The translations under genes were made by a program, and so were the position numbers. From Dipetalonema caudispina (Eukaryota; Nematoda; Chromadorea; Rhabditida; Onchocercidae), in contig JABVXV010000022.1 in the NCBI GenBank assembly GCA_013365325.1, forward strand, positions 62,001-126,000: DNA of 64,000 nt, given 5' to 3'. Below the pieces are notes generated by a model that saw nothing but the letters and a program-made list of their open reading frames with translations, had not been told where the DNA came from and made no database searches. Numbering within the stretch: position 1 is the stretch's first letter; the number at the start of each line of letters is the position of its first letter. Positions 1-13,200 of this stretch are shown here, one piece after another.

Positions 1-3000
1 GTGCAATTTTTGGAACAATAAGTAGTGGAACATTCTCATCCGAATGTGTTACTTTTTATTATCTGACAACAATTCTAGGCGCTTCGACTAATAATTAATT
101 GGTAACTAATCACTGTCATCTATTATTTTCAAATGCCTGTTACTAGAAGTTCGCTTATCCCCATTCATCTACTGATAAGCTATCACTTGCTATGATGTAT
201 TGTCGTTTGATCTATTCGTTAACTTTTTTTACCTATGCAGTAGTAATTGCTGAGGATACTAGTTTGAATTCCGTTTGAAATAAACTATTTGAAGTGATAA
301 ATAAAAAGCTTGTTCGACACTAGTTAACCCATTTCCTGAACACAATGGTCATAAACTATTAATCTTATTACTGCTTTTAGTAATTTATTTAATTCAATGA
401 ATTATTAAGTTTCTACTTTCATGGCAGTATTTGTTCAATAATATCATTATATTTCGTCATGAAATACAGTGTGTTGTAGTTTGTCAAATAGTTGTAAACA
501 TAAACTTGCACAAATAATTTATTCAATGAATAAAATTAGCTTTAAATTTACTGTCGAAACAGTTCTTTTGGTTCTACAAATTGCAAGACGAGAACGTTCA
601 TTAGAAGTCATTGTCGAAGTAACTATCATAACAGATAAAATTTGTTAGAGTATTTGCCAATTGTGAATATGAATAATGAGGAAGGAAATTTGTTGCAAAA
701 GTTGTTATTTCTTTATCTTCCATATCTTGTCATTTCCTTCATTAAGCAACTATTCATATATATGTAGAAATGAACAGCGAAATAAAACTGTAAACTTCAC
801 AGTTCCTGTAGCAATATGAAAAGTTTCGGAATACAGAACTCATTTGAACTTTAACATTTCATCATTTTAAAAATTGAGTTTTGAGTACTCAATCATTGTT
901 CCAAACTGATTCATCCCTACTCCTTTCTTTCACCCATTTCTTTTTAGTAAAAGATGTTAGTTATATCAAATAAGTGATAACGTTGCGAGTAATTGTGACG
1001 ACCAACCACATTTATTACAACACTTTAATAGAAGGAGGACAAGGGAAGGGAACACACTGCTCACTGATAGATGTACGTTGTTGTAAGAAATGGTTTTCAA
1101 GTATACGCGATTTGTTGAGAAGCATTAATCGTATTGCGTCTTTTACGACAACAAATGCTGTCGTAGATATCACCACCACATCAACAACGTTATCACGAAA
1201 ATGAATTTATGTATGTATATGAAGGTGAATGTATGTGATGTGTGTAAGAGCTGTATATGTGGATGAGTGTCTGTCTATATCTGTGGGTATGTATGTGTGT
1301 GTCTATATGTTCCTGTTCAGTGTCTGTGTGTTGGGTGCACCGGTCTTAAAAAGGAATTTCGCCCATTTCTGTATTCTTACTTCTTTTCGTCCTTTTACAT
1401 TTCAATTTATTCTTATCAAATTCATGTTAGGAATCAATATCAACTCATATATTGGTCATTTTTCAAGTTGATAAGTGAATGAGTGACAGATTAATTCAGT
1501 AACGGGAAATCAGCAAACAATCGCCTGTAACTTGTTCATGATAAAGTTTTATACTTTGAATCAGAAGCTACACTTAAGGTGTTAGAAATTGATGAGTGTT
1601 GAAGACAGTACGTCTTAATGAAGTGGTACATTTCAGCCGTTGAAGTAACTTTAACAGTTGCTTACTTTATGTTGAATTTTCATCCCTTTGATTTTAGTTG
1701 AAGTAAGATGAAAGTAGTTAAGGAGAAAATAAATATATTCAACATTGATTAGTGGAAAAAAATTCTAGGAACAATAAAATTTCTTACAGAATTAATCGAA
1801 ATATTTGCAACTTTGCGTACAATTTATCTTGTGAACTTGGATTCAAATAGGCGGAAAATAATGGGAATAACCCGGATAGATTAATTCTGAAATCCTGTCA
1901 GGCTGAAGATTCGTTAATAAAAGGATTTTTTGTTTGTAGAGCAAAGCACCGAGAAAAACATTATCATCAAGGGTGATTTTATACTTGTTGTTTGCGGGTG
2001 ATGCACACATGTTGGAAAAAGAGAATTCATTATAAGGTGTGGTGTTGAATGCCATCATTACGAGAGGAATGCGCGAAAAAGGAATGTCTCCGTTGATTTT
2101 AAAACAAAAACAGGTTTCAGCAATCACTAACTCCTCCGCTCACCTTTCCCCGAAGATTCCATTAGAATTACCCATATGGGTACCTATAGGCAAGAAACGC
2201 TCATACTTGAAAAATCGACTCAAGCAAATATAAGCACGCGTCCGAAATGCATCACGTTGCGCGAAAACCGCAAGCTATTTGTGACGACAGTTAAATTACT
2301 CGTCTCTTTCCTCGACCTTTTCTCCTTATCTCCTTTCAAAACTGTCCCTTTTTGAATGCATTGTGCTGCTAAACAAACCGGATCTTGAATTAATATATTT
2401 ATTTTACATATTGATCTAATTGAATCTCCCGTGGTACATCCGATAGATACATTCTGTTAATTCGCTGACCCCTAGTGAACTAGCAGGATGCATTAAATCT
2501 ATCGGTTACTATGTTCATTGAGAGATGGAAAGCAGCAAGCTTTTTTGTTACGCCTACTGCTTTTAGTCTTTTGTTGTTTGAAACTTAAAATTCGTTGTAA
2601 ATAGTATTTTAGTTCAACGATGTACCATATAAGCAACAAAATAGATAGTTAATTACCACTTGAAGTTAATTTAATCCTGTCCCATTTCACTAAAAGATAT
2701 GATCTTGTGGCTATTTTCTCAAGACGATCGTTTGGAAGATCAAAATCCTAGGTGTATTCATTTTGAAGAAGAAAATTGGAAACTGTAACGTGAAGAAGAG
2801 AAGATTGAATATCGTAGTTATCTAACTACTCAACATCATGTTGGATAAATTAATTACCAGAGAGTTTTAAAATTCACTTTCTTAAGCCACTTTTATAATC
2901 TTTGCATATCTTATATCAATTTCTTGGCTCTCATCCGACTTAAATGACAATTATTTCACTAATCCATCTCTGAGTGCTTTCTTTCACATTTCCACGAACA

Positions 3001-4120
3001 AATAACGACTACTGTGCTTATTTCCTATCTGAGATATATTGAAGAGAGAGAAAAAAAAAAAGTCGCAGGATGATTTTGAATGTGCTGCACATTATACATT
3101 ATACAGTTCGTAGAATATCATCACTATCTCCGCTACTTTTTCCTTTCGTTATTAACGGTGAACGAACAAATAGCTATTATTTTAAAGCTTGTAGGAATCC
3201 GATTATGTACATATCCATCCTCTTTTACGGCAGATGTTTCTGTGAGTGCTCCCAGTTTCTCACAAGAAATCGCAGTTATAACAAATGAAGCTAATAATAC
3301 TATTATTTGCTGATGTTCCTTTTATATCCTTGAGAGCTATATGTGAATAGAAGGTCAATATGATAGTATCACACTATCAAGTGATGTAGGCATGTAGATC
3401 CATGGAAGCGTAGTGGAAAGTTTTGGTCATTCTTTTAGATGAAAGAGCCTTTTTTCCTTCGTCTTTTTTTCTTTTTTGGAAATGAAAAATAACAAAATGC
3501 AGCATTGTAGACATTTAAAGATGTAATGAATGGTGGCTATAGAAACAGTTAAATGAGGTCATCATGGACTAAAAAAGATGTGGAAAAAGCAACCAGAAAA
3601 AGAAAAAATAACAAAACTAAGTGTTCTGTATCTCATATTACCTTGCTAGGAGTATTATGTTTTCAGGGAAGTGATATCAATCTTATTGGTATGAGCATTT
3701 TGTTCTTTGATGTCTTTATCATCAATAGATTGTTTTTCAATGTCACCCATTGAAATAAATGTGATTCTCGAAGTGCTAATGGTCTCTGATTTCTATGTAT
3801 GTGTACAAGTATTTAATGACAATGAGGTCTTTGAATTCAGTAAAGGAATAAGTTTTTAAATCTTTGAGAAAATTTACTGCAGAAGGCTTCCCAAGCTAAG
3901 TGTTTGAATCGGTAATGTTTGTGAACTATTAAACAAGAAATTCACTGAAGAACATCTTCAATATTATTATCATACTTAAACCATGTTGAATCAAATAGCT
4001 CTAACCATGTTTCATATTTGTTTGCTATCACTTCCTGACAGTTTTCTTTTTTTTTTTTTTTTTGTTTTTTTTTGAACAAAATATAAATAGCATTGTAAAA
4101 ATTATTGAGTGATAATAAAC
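1..4120. other. Upstream region without a recognisable gene
   Basis: Both strands carry only short, compositionally random open frames (longest about 94 codons). None shows a known domain or convincing exon borders. A T/G-rich low-complexity patch (TGTATGTG-like) lies at about 1200-1310. The part closest to 4.1 kb is presumably promoter and 5' flank of the receptor kinase gene downstream. I see no RNA gene. Confidence 0.6.
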
Positions 4121-4131
4121 AATTTTTCAGC
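4121..4131 (+). other. Candidate spliced-leader (trans-splice) acceptor of the egl-15 gene
   Basis: The sequence AATTTTTCAG ends at 4130, about 108 bases before the chosen ATG at 4239. It matches the nematode 3' splice consensus TTTTCAG and has no recognisable upstream coding exon. Nematode mRNAs often receive SL1 at such sites. It could instead be the acceptor of a non-coding 5' exon. Confidence 0.4.
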
Positions 4132-4238
4132 AATCACAGTTTATTTTCTACACGAAAATCTTACTTTATTATTAAATATAAAATCTGTTGATTACAAACA
4201 ACGATGCGTCCTTGTGGGAATTCGAACAATTGATAATA

Positions 4239-7200
4239 ATGTATCCTGCGATATTTCTAATTACAATATCAGTAGCACATGTGAATGCTATTGTACCTAC
4301 ACATAATAGTGGCAAAGGATTACGACCTTGGCTCCAAAGTAAGTTCATTATGTGTTTTCATGTTTATCTTAACAAGAATACTGTACTGTACCGTAACAAA
4401 TCGTTCATAGTAGAGCAATGGTTAAAAAGGTCTTTTATTGTCAGTAAGAAAGGAGCAAACGTTATGTTCCGCCTTGTTCTTCCCAAAGTTGTAGGTTACT
4501 GTCATCCTGCTATGATCTTGACATTTCAGCTTCATTTAGTTTCCCAACATTACCCAACGGACCATTTTTCAGATAGTCCCCTCGTTGATAAGATGAGAAC
4601 CTGTCGATTTTCTTACATAATATCACTTATATGATATCTACCATCATTTATCTATGTCACCCAGCAGTATACTAGTGAGTGAGAGGAAGAAAAAGCGATG
4701 ATCCAGTACTTTTCTCGGAAATTAACCTCTGAACTGTTTCATCCTGCAAAAAATTGATAAATGAGTGATATGACATTGTTATCTCATACTTACAGTTCCC
4801 ACCTCTTCATAAATTCTATGAATATCAGCTGAGAAAACATGTTGAATTCTGAAAGAATTATAGCTTTTGGAGCTATATTTTCGCTTGGACAGTTACTACA
4901 GTGAGCCAGAGAATCCATATGCTCCCAAGTATTTCGTTTACTAATAAGAATACATGAGCTTCCCTGATATGATCACTGATATTACTAGTTAGTACAGGCA
5001 TAAACTGTAAAGGTTTTAGGGTTGCTAGGTGAAGGAAATTCATTTTCCAACATAAGTGTGTATAGCAAAAGTGTTTTTAAGTTCAGAATTGTATTAGCCG
5101 TAAACTTCTTACAGCCGGTCCACCTCGATTCAAGCAAAATCAAAGAGTTGTTCATGAGGTATTCCTGAACGACAAAGCAATATTCAAGTGTACTGCATTA
5201 GCGAGACCTGCCCCAAAGGTTTATTTCTCACTAATCATCCGAAAATTTACAAGTAATCATCCGCTCGAATTTTGCAAATGTCTTAGACCAGGCAAGCTAA
5301 CAGGCTGCTCTGTTGACAACAAAGATCAAAAATCCTCCCCAGTTAGCGACAGTCGGACAAATATAAATGAGCCGTCATTAGGAATGGTATAATCCTGAGC
5401 TTCTCTTTAGAGGTTCAGAATGCAAGATTGTGGTTTGAAGTACAGAGGTATCATAAGCAATTCAAAATTAGTATTTTTAATAGCAATTAACAATTAACAG
5501 TTAATAACGCTCGAGTCTTGGCTGGTGGCCAGGACTTGAGCATTATTAATTCAAGTCGGGTGTTTATTTTTAATTGTGAAATAATAACCCCTTTTTTCCA
5601 AAATTGATTAATTTCCGATTTTCAGATCCATTGGTTTAGAAATGGAGAATTTCTGGACCACACAACTTATGCAAATAATGATCGCCTTCGTGAGAATAAA
5701 AAACATTTCTGTTTGGAAATAAGAAGAGTGGAAGTCAGCGATCAGGTTAATTACCACGCGGATTATCATTTCATCCCTATCACGGCATTCACATTCTTTG
5801 CAAACTAATTCTGCATTTGCAGGGCTCCTGGGCGTGCAAAGTATGGAATCAGGCCGGCTCTATATTTCGTAACTTTACTCTAGAAATTATTGGTAAGCCT
5901 AGAAATGGATATTGTTGCGTGTAGGCGTGTACATCGATTCTAACAGATGATATGAAGTAAACTGACTGATATATCAATAAACTTGCATGAAATAACTTTT
6001 CCCCTCATTGGAATGATTTCCTTTGAAGTTCGATGTATGCTTCGAAATGGCAAAGGCAAGGGGATGTTTGATTTTACATCCGACAAAGTCGGGTTATCCT
6101 TGGCTTCTTACTGAAACTTTCTTGAAATATTAGAGTGAGTTGTACTATGAGATTTCTGGAACTGCATGTTAGTGAGCTGCAGAAGTGCTTTAACGCATGT
6201 GAAACTTGAAATTTTATTTAAAATTCTTTAAGTTGAAAGAAGGATAAATCCACAGTGCGGTTTCTTTCTCTTGTTTTCATTGCATGAGTTTGATGGGTGC
6301 TGTGGCACGTGTTTGATATTGTTGCAGATTTCTGTGATTATTTCTTCATGCATGAATTTCCGGCTCAACACGTCCCGGAAAAGTGCATCTGCTTGTGGTA
6401 TCTTACGGGTGAATATCGAAAGGATGGTATCAATTGGACTGAGGTTACCGATGAACGTTGCGAAGGTTTCAAAAAATATGCATCTAAAATTCGAAAACCG
6501 TTAGGGAAAAAAATATGTGAGAATGGTGCCTGCGGGAGTGAATTGCCGGAAGTGGATACGCATGAAGTTTTGCAAGGAGTTGGATTGCATGATACAGTGC
6601 CCGGTGATATAATGCATGATCAGCAACAGCAACTCAGTGGCTTACAGGCGACTGCTCTTTTGTCCGGTAAGCATGCTCCTTTGAGCGTTATTTAAAAATT
6701 ACTCATTTTTTATCGGAATTTTCAGATCCGGTAAAATTACTCGACTGGCTGGTTGCAAATAATTGGGTGGATGTGAGTCATTTGTTATCGAACCTGTTAA
6801 CACGGCAAAAAATTACCGCCATTAAATCAGCACTGAGTGACTGGAGTACTTTAGATACTGCTGAGAAACGTCTTCGGGCACGAACACTACTCCAACAAGA
6901 AATTCCAGACATCGATACCAGTATCACAGCTAATGGTATTCAAGATGTTGGTCCAGAAAGTAAGGATGTTGATATTTTAACAAACAACAACGGCAGCTCC
7001 TCCAGTGAAACTGATGAGAAAATACCAGAAAAGTCACCTGTAGACTTCTTAATGCATGACCAACCACGTTCGGATGGACCTCGTGAAGTACATCTTCCTG
7101 ATATTGCACCGAGAAAGGTCGATGTTCCGGTCATAGCAACGACCACATCTGCAACAACCACGACAAGAATGGTTTTTCTGCACACAACGAATTCGGTGAC

Positions 7201-10200
7201 AGCACGTTCCACCACTCGACGCATTTTCCCTCTTCAAAAAGGTTCCCATCTAAATAATTAATTTTTCGTTCTAATTGAACAGGCAGTGTGGACAATATAT
7301 TCATTTGCTGTTCCTATACAATCCATCAACACTTTTCACTTCCCCCAACTGCTTTTTAAAATTGGCTTTCGATTTTTCAGTTCTTGCCATTTGACTGCTG
7401 CTAGTTCAATTTAAAATATTCACCTTTTATCGCCATTTTCAAAAATATCTTACCACTCATCTTCGAGCTTATTGGGTTCATCCAAATGAAAAGCAAAATA
7501 GTACTTCTGGTTGTTCCTCTTTAATTGTAATTCTTGAATAAACGGTGAAATTTTAGTACCCCCATACTTCAAAGTTCGTGATGAAGATGCTGACACTTCG
7601 GTGATAACACCTTCTGGAAGGACGATTAAACTGCAATGCAAAGCTGGGGGACAACCAGAACCACAGGCAATACACTTTTACTATCGTTATAGAAAGTCTT
7701 TTGATCTTTCAGTGTCATTGTGTTTTGCACTATTAAAAGGAGAAATGATGTGAATTTTAATTTAGGTTATTTGGTTCAATAATAACAAGAAGGTAATTAC
7801 TACGGAAGTTCGAAGACCAGTAGGGACTGAGTTCCGTCTACGAAAAAATACTTTGGAGATAGAAGACGTTGCAGAATCAGACTCAGGTGACTATACGTGT
7901 GAGGTGAGTTGTCTGATTACATGAAATTTCAGTATAAAGAAGTTTCCGGATTCTAAGCAGGATTGTACTTGAAAGGATCCAAAATCAACAGAACATCTTT
8001 CTGCTGATGTTTAGTTTCATTTCAATTTCATAATTTTGGAATTCTGCTTTCTTTCTGATAGTTTTATAAAGTTAACCATTATCTTGTATAATGCTTACCG
8101 GTGAGAAGGTAAGGAAAGAGTGGTCTTTTTTTACTCGGTTGTCTTTCTGGGGACAATAAAAAAGAGTTGAGTACTAAAATAGTTAACGAAAATTCTTTTT
8201 GCTAGTTACAGTTTAGAAATTTCAAAAAATATTGTAGTCGTAAGCTAATAAAAAAGTATGCTTCGGAGTCTTTTTGAAACAGATTAGGAGATTTTCAACT
8301 TCAGGATGAGTTTCGAGAAAAAAGACTTTTCTAAAAGCATTCCTGTTGAAGAATGATCGAAGTTTTTGTGAGAAATTTATTTAAATAGATGATATATTAC
8401 TATGCTAACGATACTTAAGTACACAGTGTTATTTGTTGTTAATGTAGGCATTCAATTCGGCGGGTTCAGTAACACGAACTTTCAAATTGAGAGTTGTTGA
8501 TCGGATGCGTTCAAAACCGATCATCGTCCCAAATATTCTCGTAAATCAAACCGTTGATGCTAATAGTACTGTTAATTTCACTTGCAAGGTGAGTTAGGCC
8601 TTTGATTTCTTTTGCTTTTGATAAATCTTTTAATATGAGAATGAAAACTAAAAGTCACATTTTGAATGAAGACAAATTAAATCTTTTGTTTTCATTGAAA
8701 ATGGATTAAATTTCCTCATAGAGAATCGAAAGTCATTCATTTATGATCATCTGGAATGTATTCCAGAAAATTTCTTGGCTTTCAGGTGATATCAGATTTG
8801 ACACCGCATATCGTGTGGATGCGTATTGAAATGACCAATGACTCCATTTATTATTGGAATGAAACTGATCGTAAATACGTTTTCCGATATACTGATATGC
8901 AATCGGTGGAGGTTGTTTAATAATGTTTTACCATACCGTTTTTGTGTTTTTCTTCGTACATTTATTTTTTTTACATTAACGGTTTGATGGAGTCACGTCT
9001 TGCTTAGTTTCGAGTTTTAATTTAATTTAATTTTCTGCTTTCTTTCTATCCGTTTTTTCCCCCGTTTAATGTTTCTCCTTCTCAGATCTTCCCGAGATAT
9101 CCCATTATGTTTGTTCAGAATGCAATTGTGACGAAAACATCGCAAGATTCATCAACATTGACAATAGTGAATGTAACAGTGGCCGATCAAGGGATGTATG
9201 CATGTGTATCAGGCAATCATCTTGGCCATGTAAGTCTATTGTTAGTTTCCTCGTGAACCAAAGAAATTGTAAGATAAGAAGGACAGTTTAGTTCAGTAGT
9301 GAACCGAATGTTTATTTAAATAAATTGAAATCAATTTAAGGCAATAGCAAACGCTACTTTAACAGTTAACGAATTCCATGCGATGACGCTTGCAACAGGA
9401 AATCCGGATACGAAGTGGTCGCGTTCATCTGTTGTGGCTGTCATATTTCTTCTTATTCTACTCATCTTCACATTGGCTACTGCTCTGTTTTATATATTTT
9501 GCATTCGTAAACGCTCAAAAGCACAAATAGCTGAAATGGAGCAATTTATTGGTCCAGTTAAAAAACGGGTGATTTTTTTTTCCCATTCTACTCTTTTACT
9601 TTGCATTACTTCTTTATTTATTTTTGCCAAAAGCATATATGCTATTAATTTAATAAAAGAATTAGTTAATGAGTTAGTCTTAGAATTGGTCATTTGATTT
9701 TTACAGATTGGTTTTATCTATAAAAGGATGAAATAGGGCGTTTCCAGGTCATTGTTACAAAGCGACCAGTTGATCCAGAAAACGATGGTTGGTCTGATAT
9801 GCCATCGACTTATCAAATTCATGTAGAACCAATCGCAACATCTGGAACCAGAAGACCACGACTTTCGAGCGATCTAACTTTTTTGTCGGATTACGAAATT
9901 CCTCCTGATCCCGCTTGGGAGGTCGAAAGATCCAGGTCATTATTTATATGTATTTCAGGAAAAGATTTTTTAAACCTAGAATTCTTGCAATTCCACATTT
10001 GAATCTAAATCTTAGAGATGTTTTTAAGATTGCATTTTGTGGAGATGTTGGGCGAAGGAGCATTTGGAGAAGTTTGGAAAGCAATACTAAGGATTTCAAC
10101 AGTGCGAACAACTGCAAATCAAGGAGACATTCGAGAAGAGGAGGTTACTGATACTTAAAATCTAGGATTTTTAGTTGTTTCGCTTGAGTTTTTTATCGAG

Positions 10201-13200
10201 ATAAAATCTATCATATGTGTTAAAAAATTAAATTGTAGGTAGCTGTCAAAAAACTGAAAGCATCGGCTCATGAAAAAGAATTAATTGATCTGGTCAGTGA
10301 AATGGAAACATTTAAAATAATTGGTCATCATGAAAATCTGCTCCGATTGATTGGATGTTGCACTGGTACTGGTCCGTTGTATGTTATCGTGGAGTTATGC
10401 AAGCATGGGAATTTGAGGTGAATTAATTTTGTTACATAACTACTGCCAAGTTGTAACGACCGTTTTGAATATTAATAGGTCATGATTGACATTTTGATTT
10501 TCATCTAATTATCAGCAGTAAATTTCAATTTAGGGACTTCCTAAGAGCTCATCGCCCTCGGGATGCAGATAGTGGTTCACAGGTTCCTGAAGCTGCAAAT
10601 TTTGGCGGCGGTGTTGGCGGTAGCAGCGATCATTACTTAGAACCACGAAAGTTGCAAAGAAAATTAACCGTTGTATCAACAAACGATCAACCAATGCTTA
10701 TCAAGCATTTGACACAACGACATCTTGTACAATTTGCTTGGCAAGTGGCGAAAGGAATGGAGTTCATGGCCAGCCGAAAGGTTTTGTGATTTCGTTTTTT
10801 CCAAAATCCATTCCTTGATTAATTAAATCATTTGAATATTTTCTTAATTCAGAAAAGCATATATTTCTCATACCAATGTAGAACCACTTATAGATAATTC
10901 ATCGTGATTTGGCTGCGCGAAATGTTCTAGTCGCGGATGGTTTTGTAATGAAAATATCAGACTTTGGTCTATCTCGGGATGTCCATTATAATGATTATTA
11001 TCGAAAAAAGGGAAACGGTCGATTACCCATCAAATGGATGGCATTAGAAGCGCTAGATTCTCATGTGTATACGATCTACAGTGATGTGTACAGTCTTTCT
11101 TTATTCACATCTTTTTTATATCAATTTTATCACTTATAAGCGAATTATTTTGATTCAATTTATAAGTGATCAGAAGAGATTAATATCACATGTTTTCCTT
11201 TTTTTTTTTTTTTTTCAGTTGGTCATTTGGAATATTGCTTTGGGAAATAATGACTCTTGGCGGTACACCTTATCCATCAATTGCAATGCAACAACTGTAT
11301 TCATGTCTGAAAGAAGGATATCGAATGGAAGCACCGGATAATTGCCCTGAGGAGGTTTACGATGTTATGGTTGCCTGTTGGCAGGTATTTTTCAATGATT
11401 TATTGTTATTTACATCCTATTGTATTTTAAATAATGCTATTGTCGAGGTGAATCTTTCAGGAAAAACCAGAAAATCGTCCAAGTTTCGACACTTTGGTTG
11501 ATTATTTCGACTGGATGCTTACTCAATCAGCTCGTGATCATGAGGTTATCTGGACCATAAGTCGAAATTGTTTTTCCACTTAAAAATCTAATATTATATG
11601 TAATTCAGTCTTTCTCTACAGAATTATCTGGAAGTGCAGTCGATAGCGAGTGATGGAAGTGAAGAAGTCAGAAATGTTGCACCACCGCCACCTCCACCAT
11701 TACGTACGACTGAGAGTCCATCAAGGCACAGGAAAGCACGACCACTGTCGGAACCTGTTATAAGTCCGAGTGAAGTAAATCTCAGAAATTTGTGGCTTTC
11801 ATGAATTGAAATTACTAGATCGGAAAATCATCCAAATTTCAATACCTTAGCTGATTATTTCCTTTTTATGTAGTCCTGTTCTTTTCTCTACTAACTGGGT
11901 GTGAAACTGATGATAGCGATTTCGGTGGGAATTATCCATGATGAAATGTCTGTCTTCGAAAACCGATGATGGTACAGTTTGAATCATGAAAAAGTTAATA
12001 GTTACTGAACGTAGTGAAATGGTTTGGTGACTGGCATCATGAGTCTTGTGTAAGCAAATGTTTTACCATATTAGATCATCTGGCTCGAGAGTGAACTGCA
12101 TTAAATAATCGCACAGTCTTGGTGATTCTGTGTTGACTGTTTCTGAATCCTTTTTCAACTTTTCTTTCTTTCATTCTGCAGAATTCATCCATATCCATAT
12201 TATCGTTCGAAGTTAATTTGATCAGTTGCTAATCGACAAGTTTGTTAACTTTAGCCGGTAGTCGATCCTAACTCGGATTCTGAATTTGATAATGATTCCC
12301 ATCCTCTGCTGTCTGGTGAAAAAGCTGTTTTGTATGAGAAGCAAAGTCAATCCGGTGTGCATCATGCATTTATTAGAAGATGTCCTGCATTTCCAGTAGC
12401 GGATACATCGTAAGTTTTAGGATGAAAAGCTTCTCCATTGTTATATTTTACCTTTAAGACTCTCTCGCCCTTAAGACCAAATGTATTATGTTTGGAAGAT
12501 GCATAGATTCATGCCTCTGAATTTTCAGGTATGCTTTCACATTTTTTACAAGTGATTTAATAGACAAATCCTTTTCAGGCCTTTCAATGAACTTAGCTTG
12601 AATAGCACTGCGACAGTATCAATAGATAGTGCGATCGGTTCACCTTTATGGTCAGCTGGAGCAACATCGGCACTCTTAGATTCAGATGCCAATGAGAGGG
12701 GTGATTCACCGATGTCCTATAAAAGACGCCGATTAAGTAATGGGCCATGCAGCTATTCAGAAGCTGGAAAAAAAAACGAAATCATAGGAGAAAAAAATGA
12801 CACAGAAGATGTTACTTGTAACAACGGCTTATTGAATCCGCAGTATGTAAATGTTGAAGGTGCACAGGCAGCTTCTGCTGAAAAGGGTAAAATTTTTATA
12901 AAGATTTTTCAACTTGCTCTCTTCTTGATCACTCTCGATTTATTCATATCGTCCAAGATGAAATCATTCTATATCAACACATAGAATGGTCGATGAATTC
13001 ATTAGCGTTTTATGCTTCCTAAGTTTTACACTTTTTAATGAGTATCATTTATTGCAGAATTTCTCCGTTATTTAGGTAAATTACGAGGCACAAAGTTTCC
13101 GTTCCCGCCACTGAGGCATACTCGTTTTTCCGACTCGACAGCTTATGAAACCGATTCAATCCATATGGACAGTATGAGGAAGCCAGCACTTGAAGGATCC

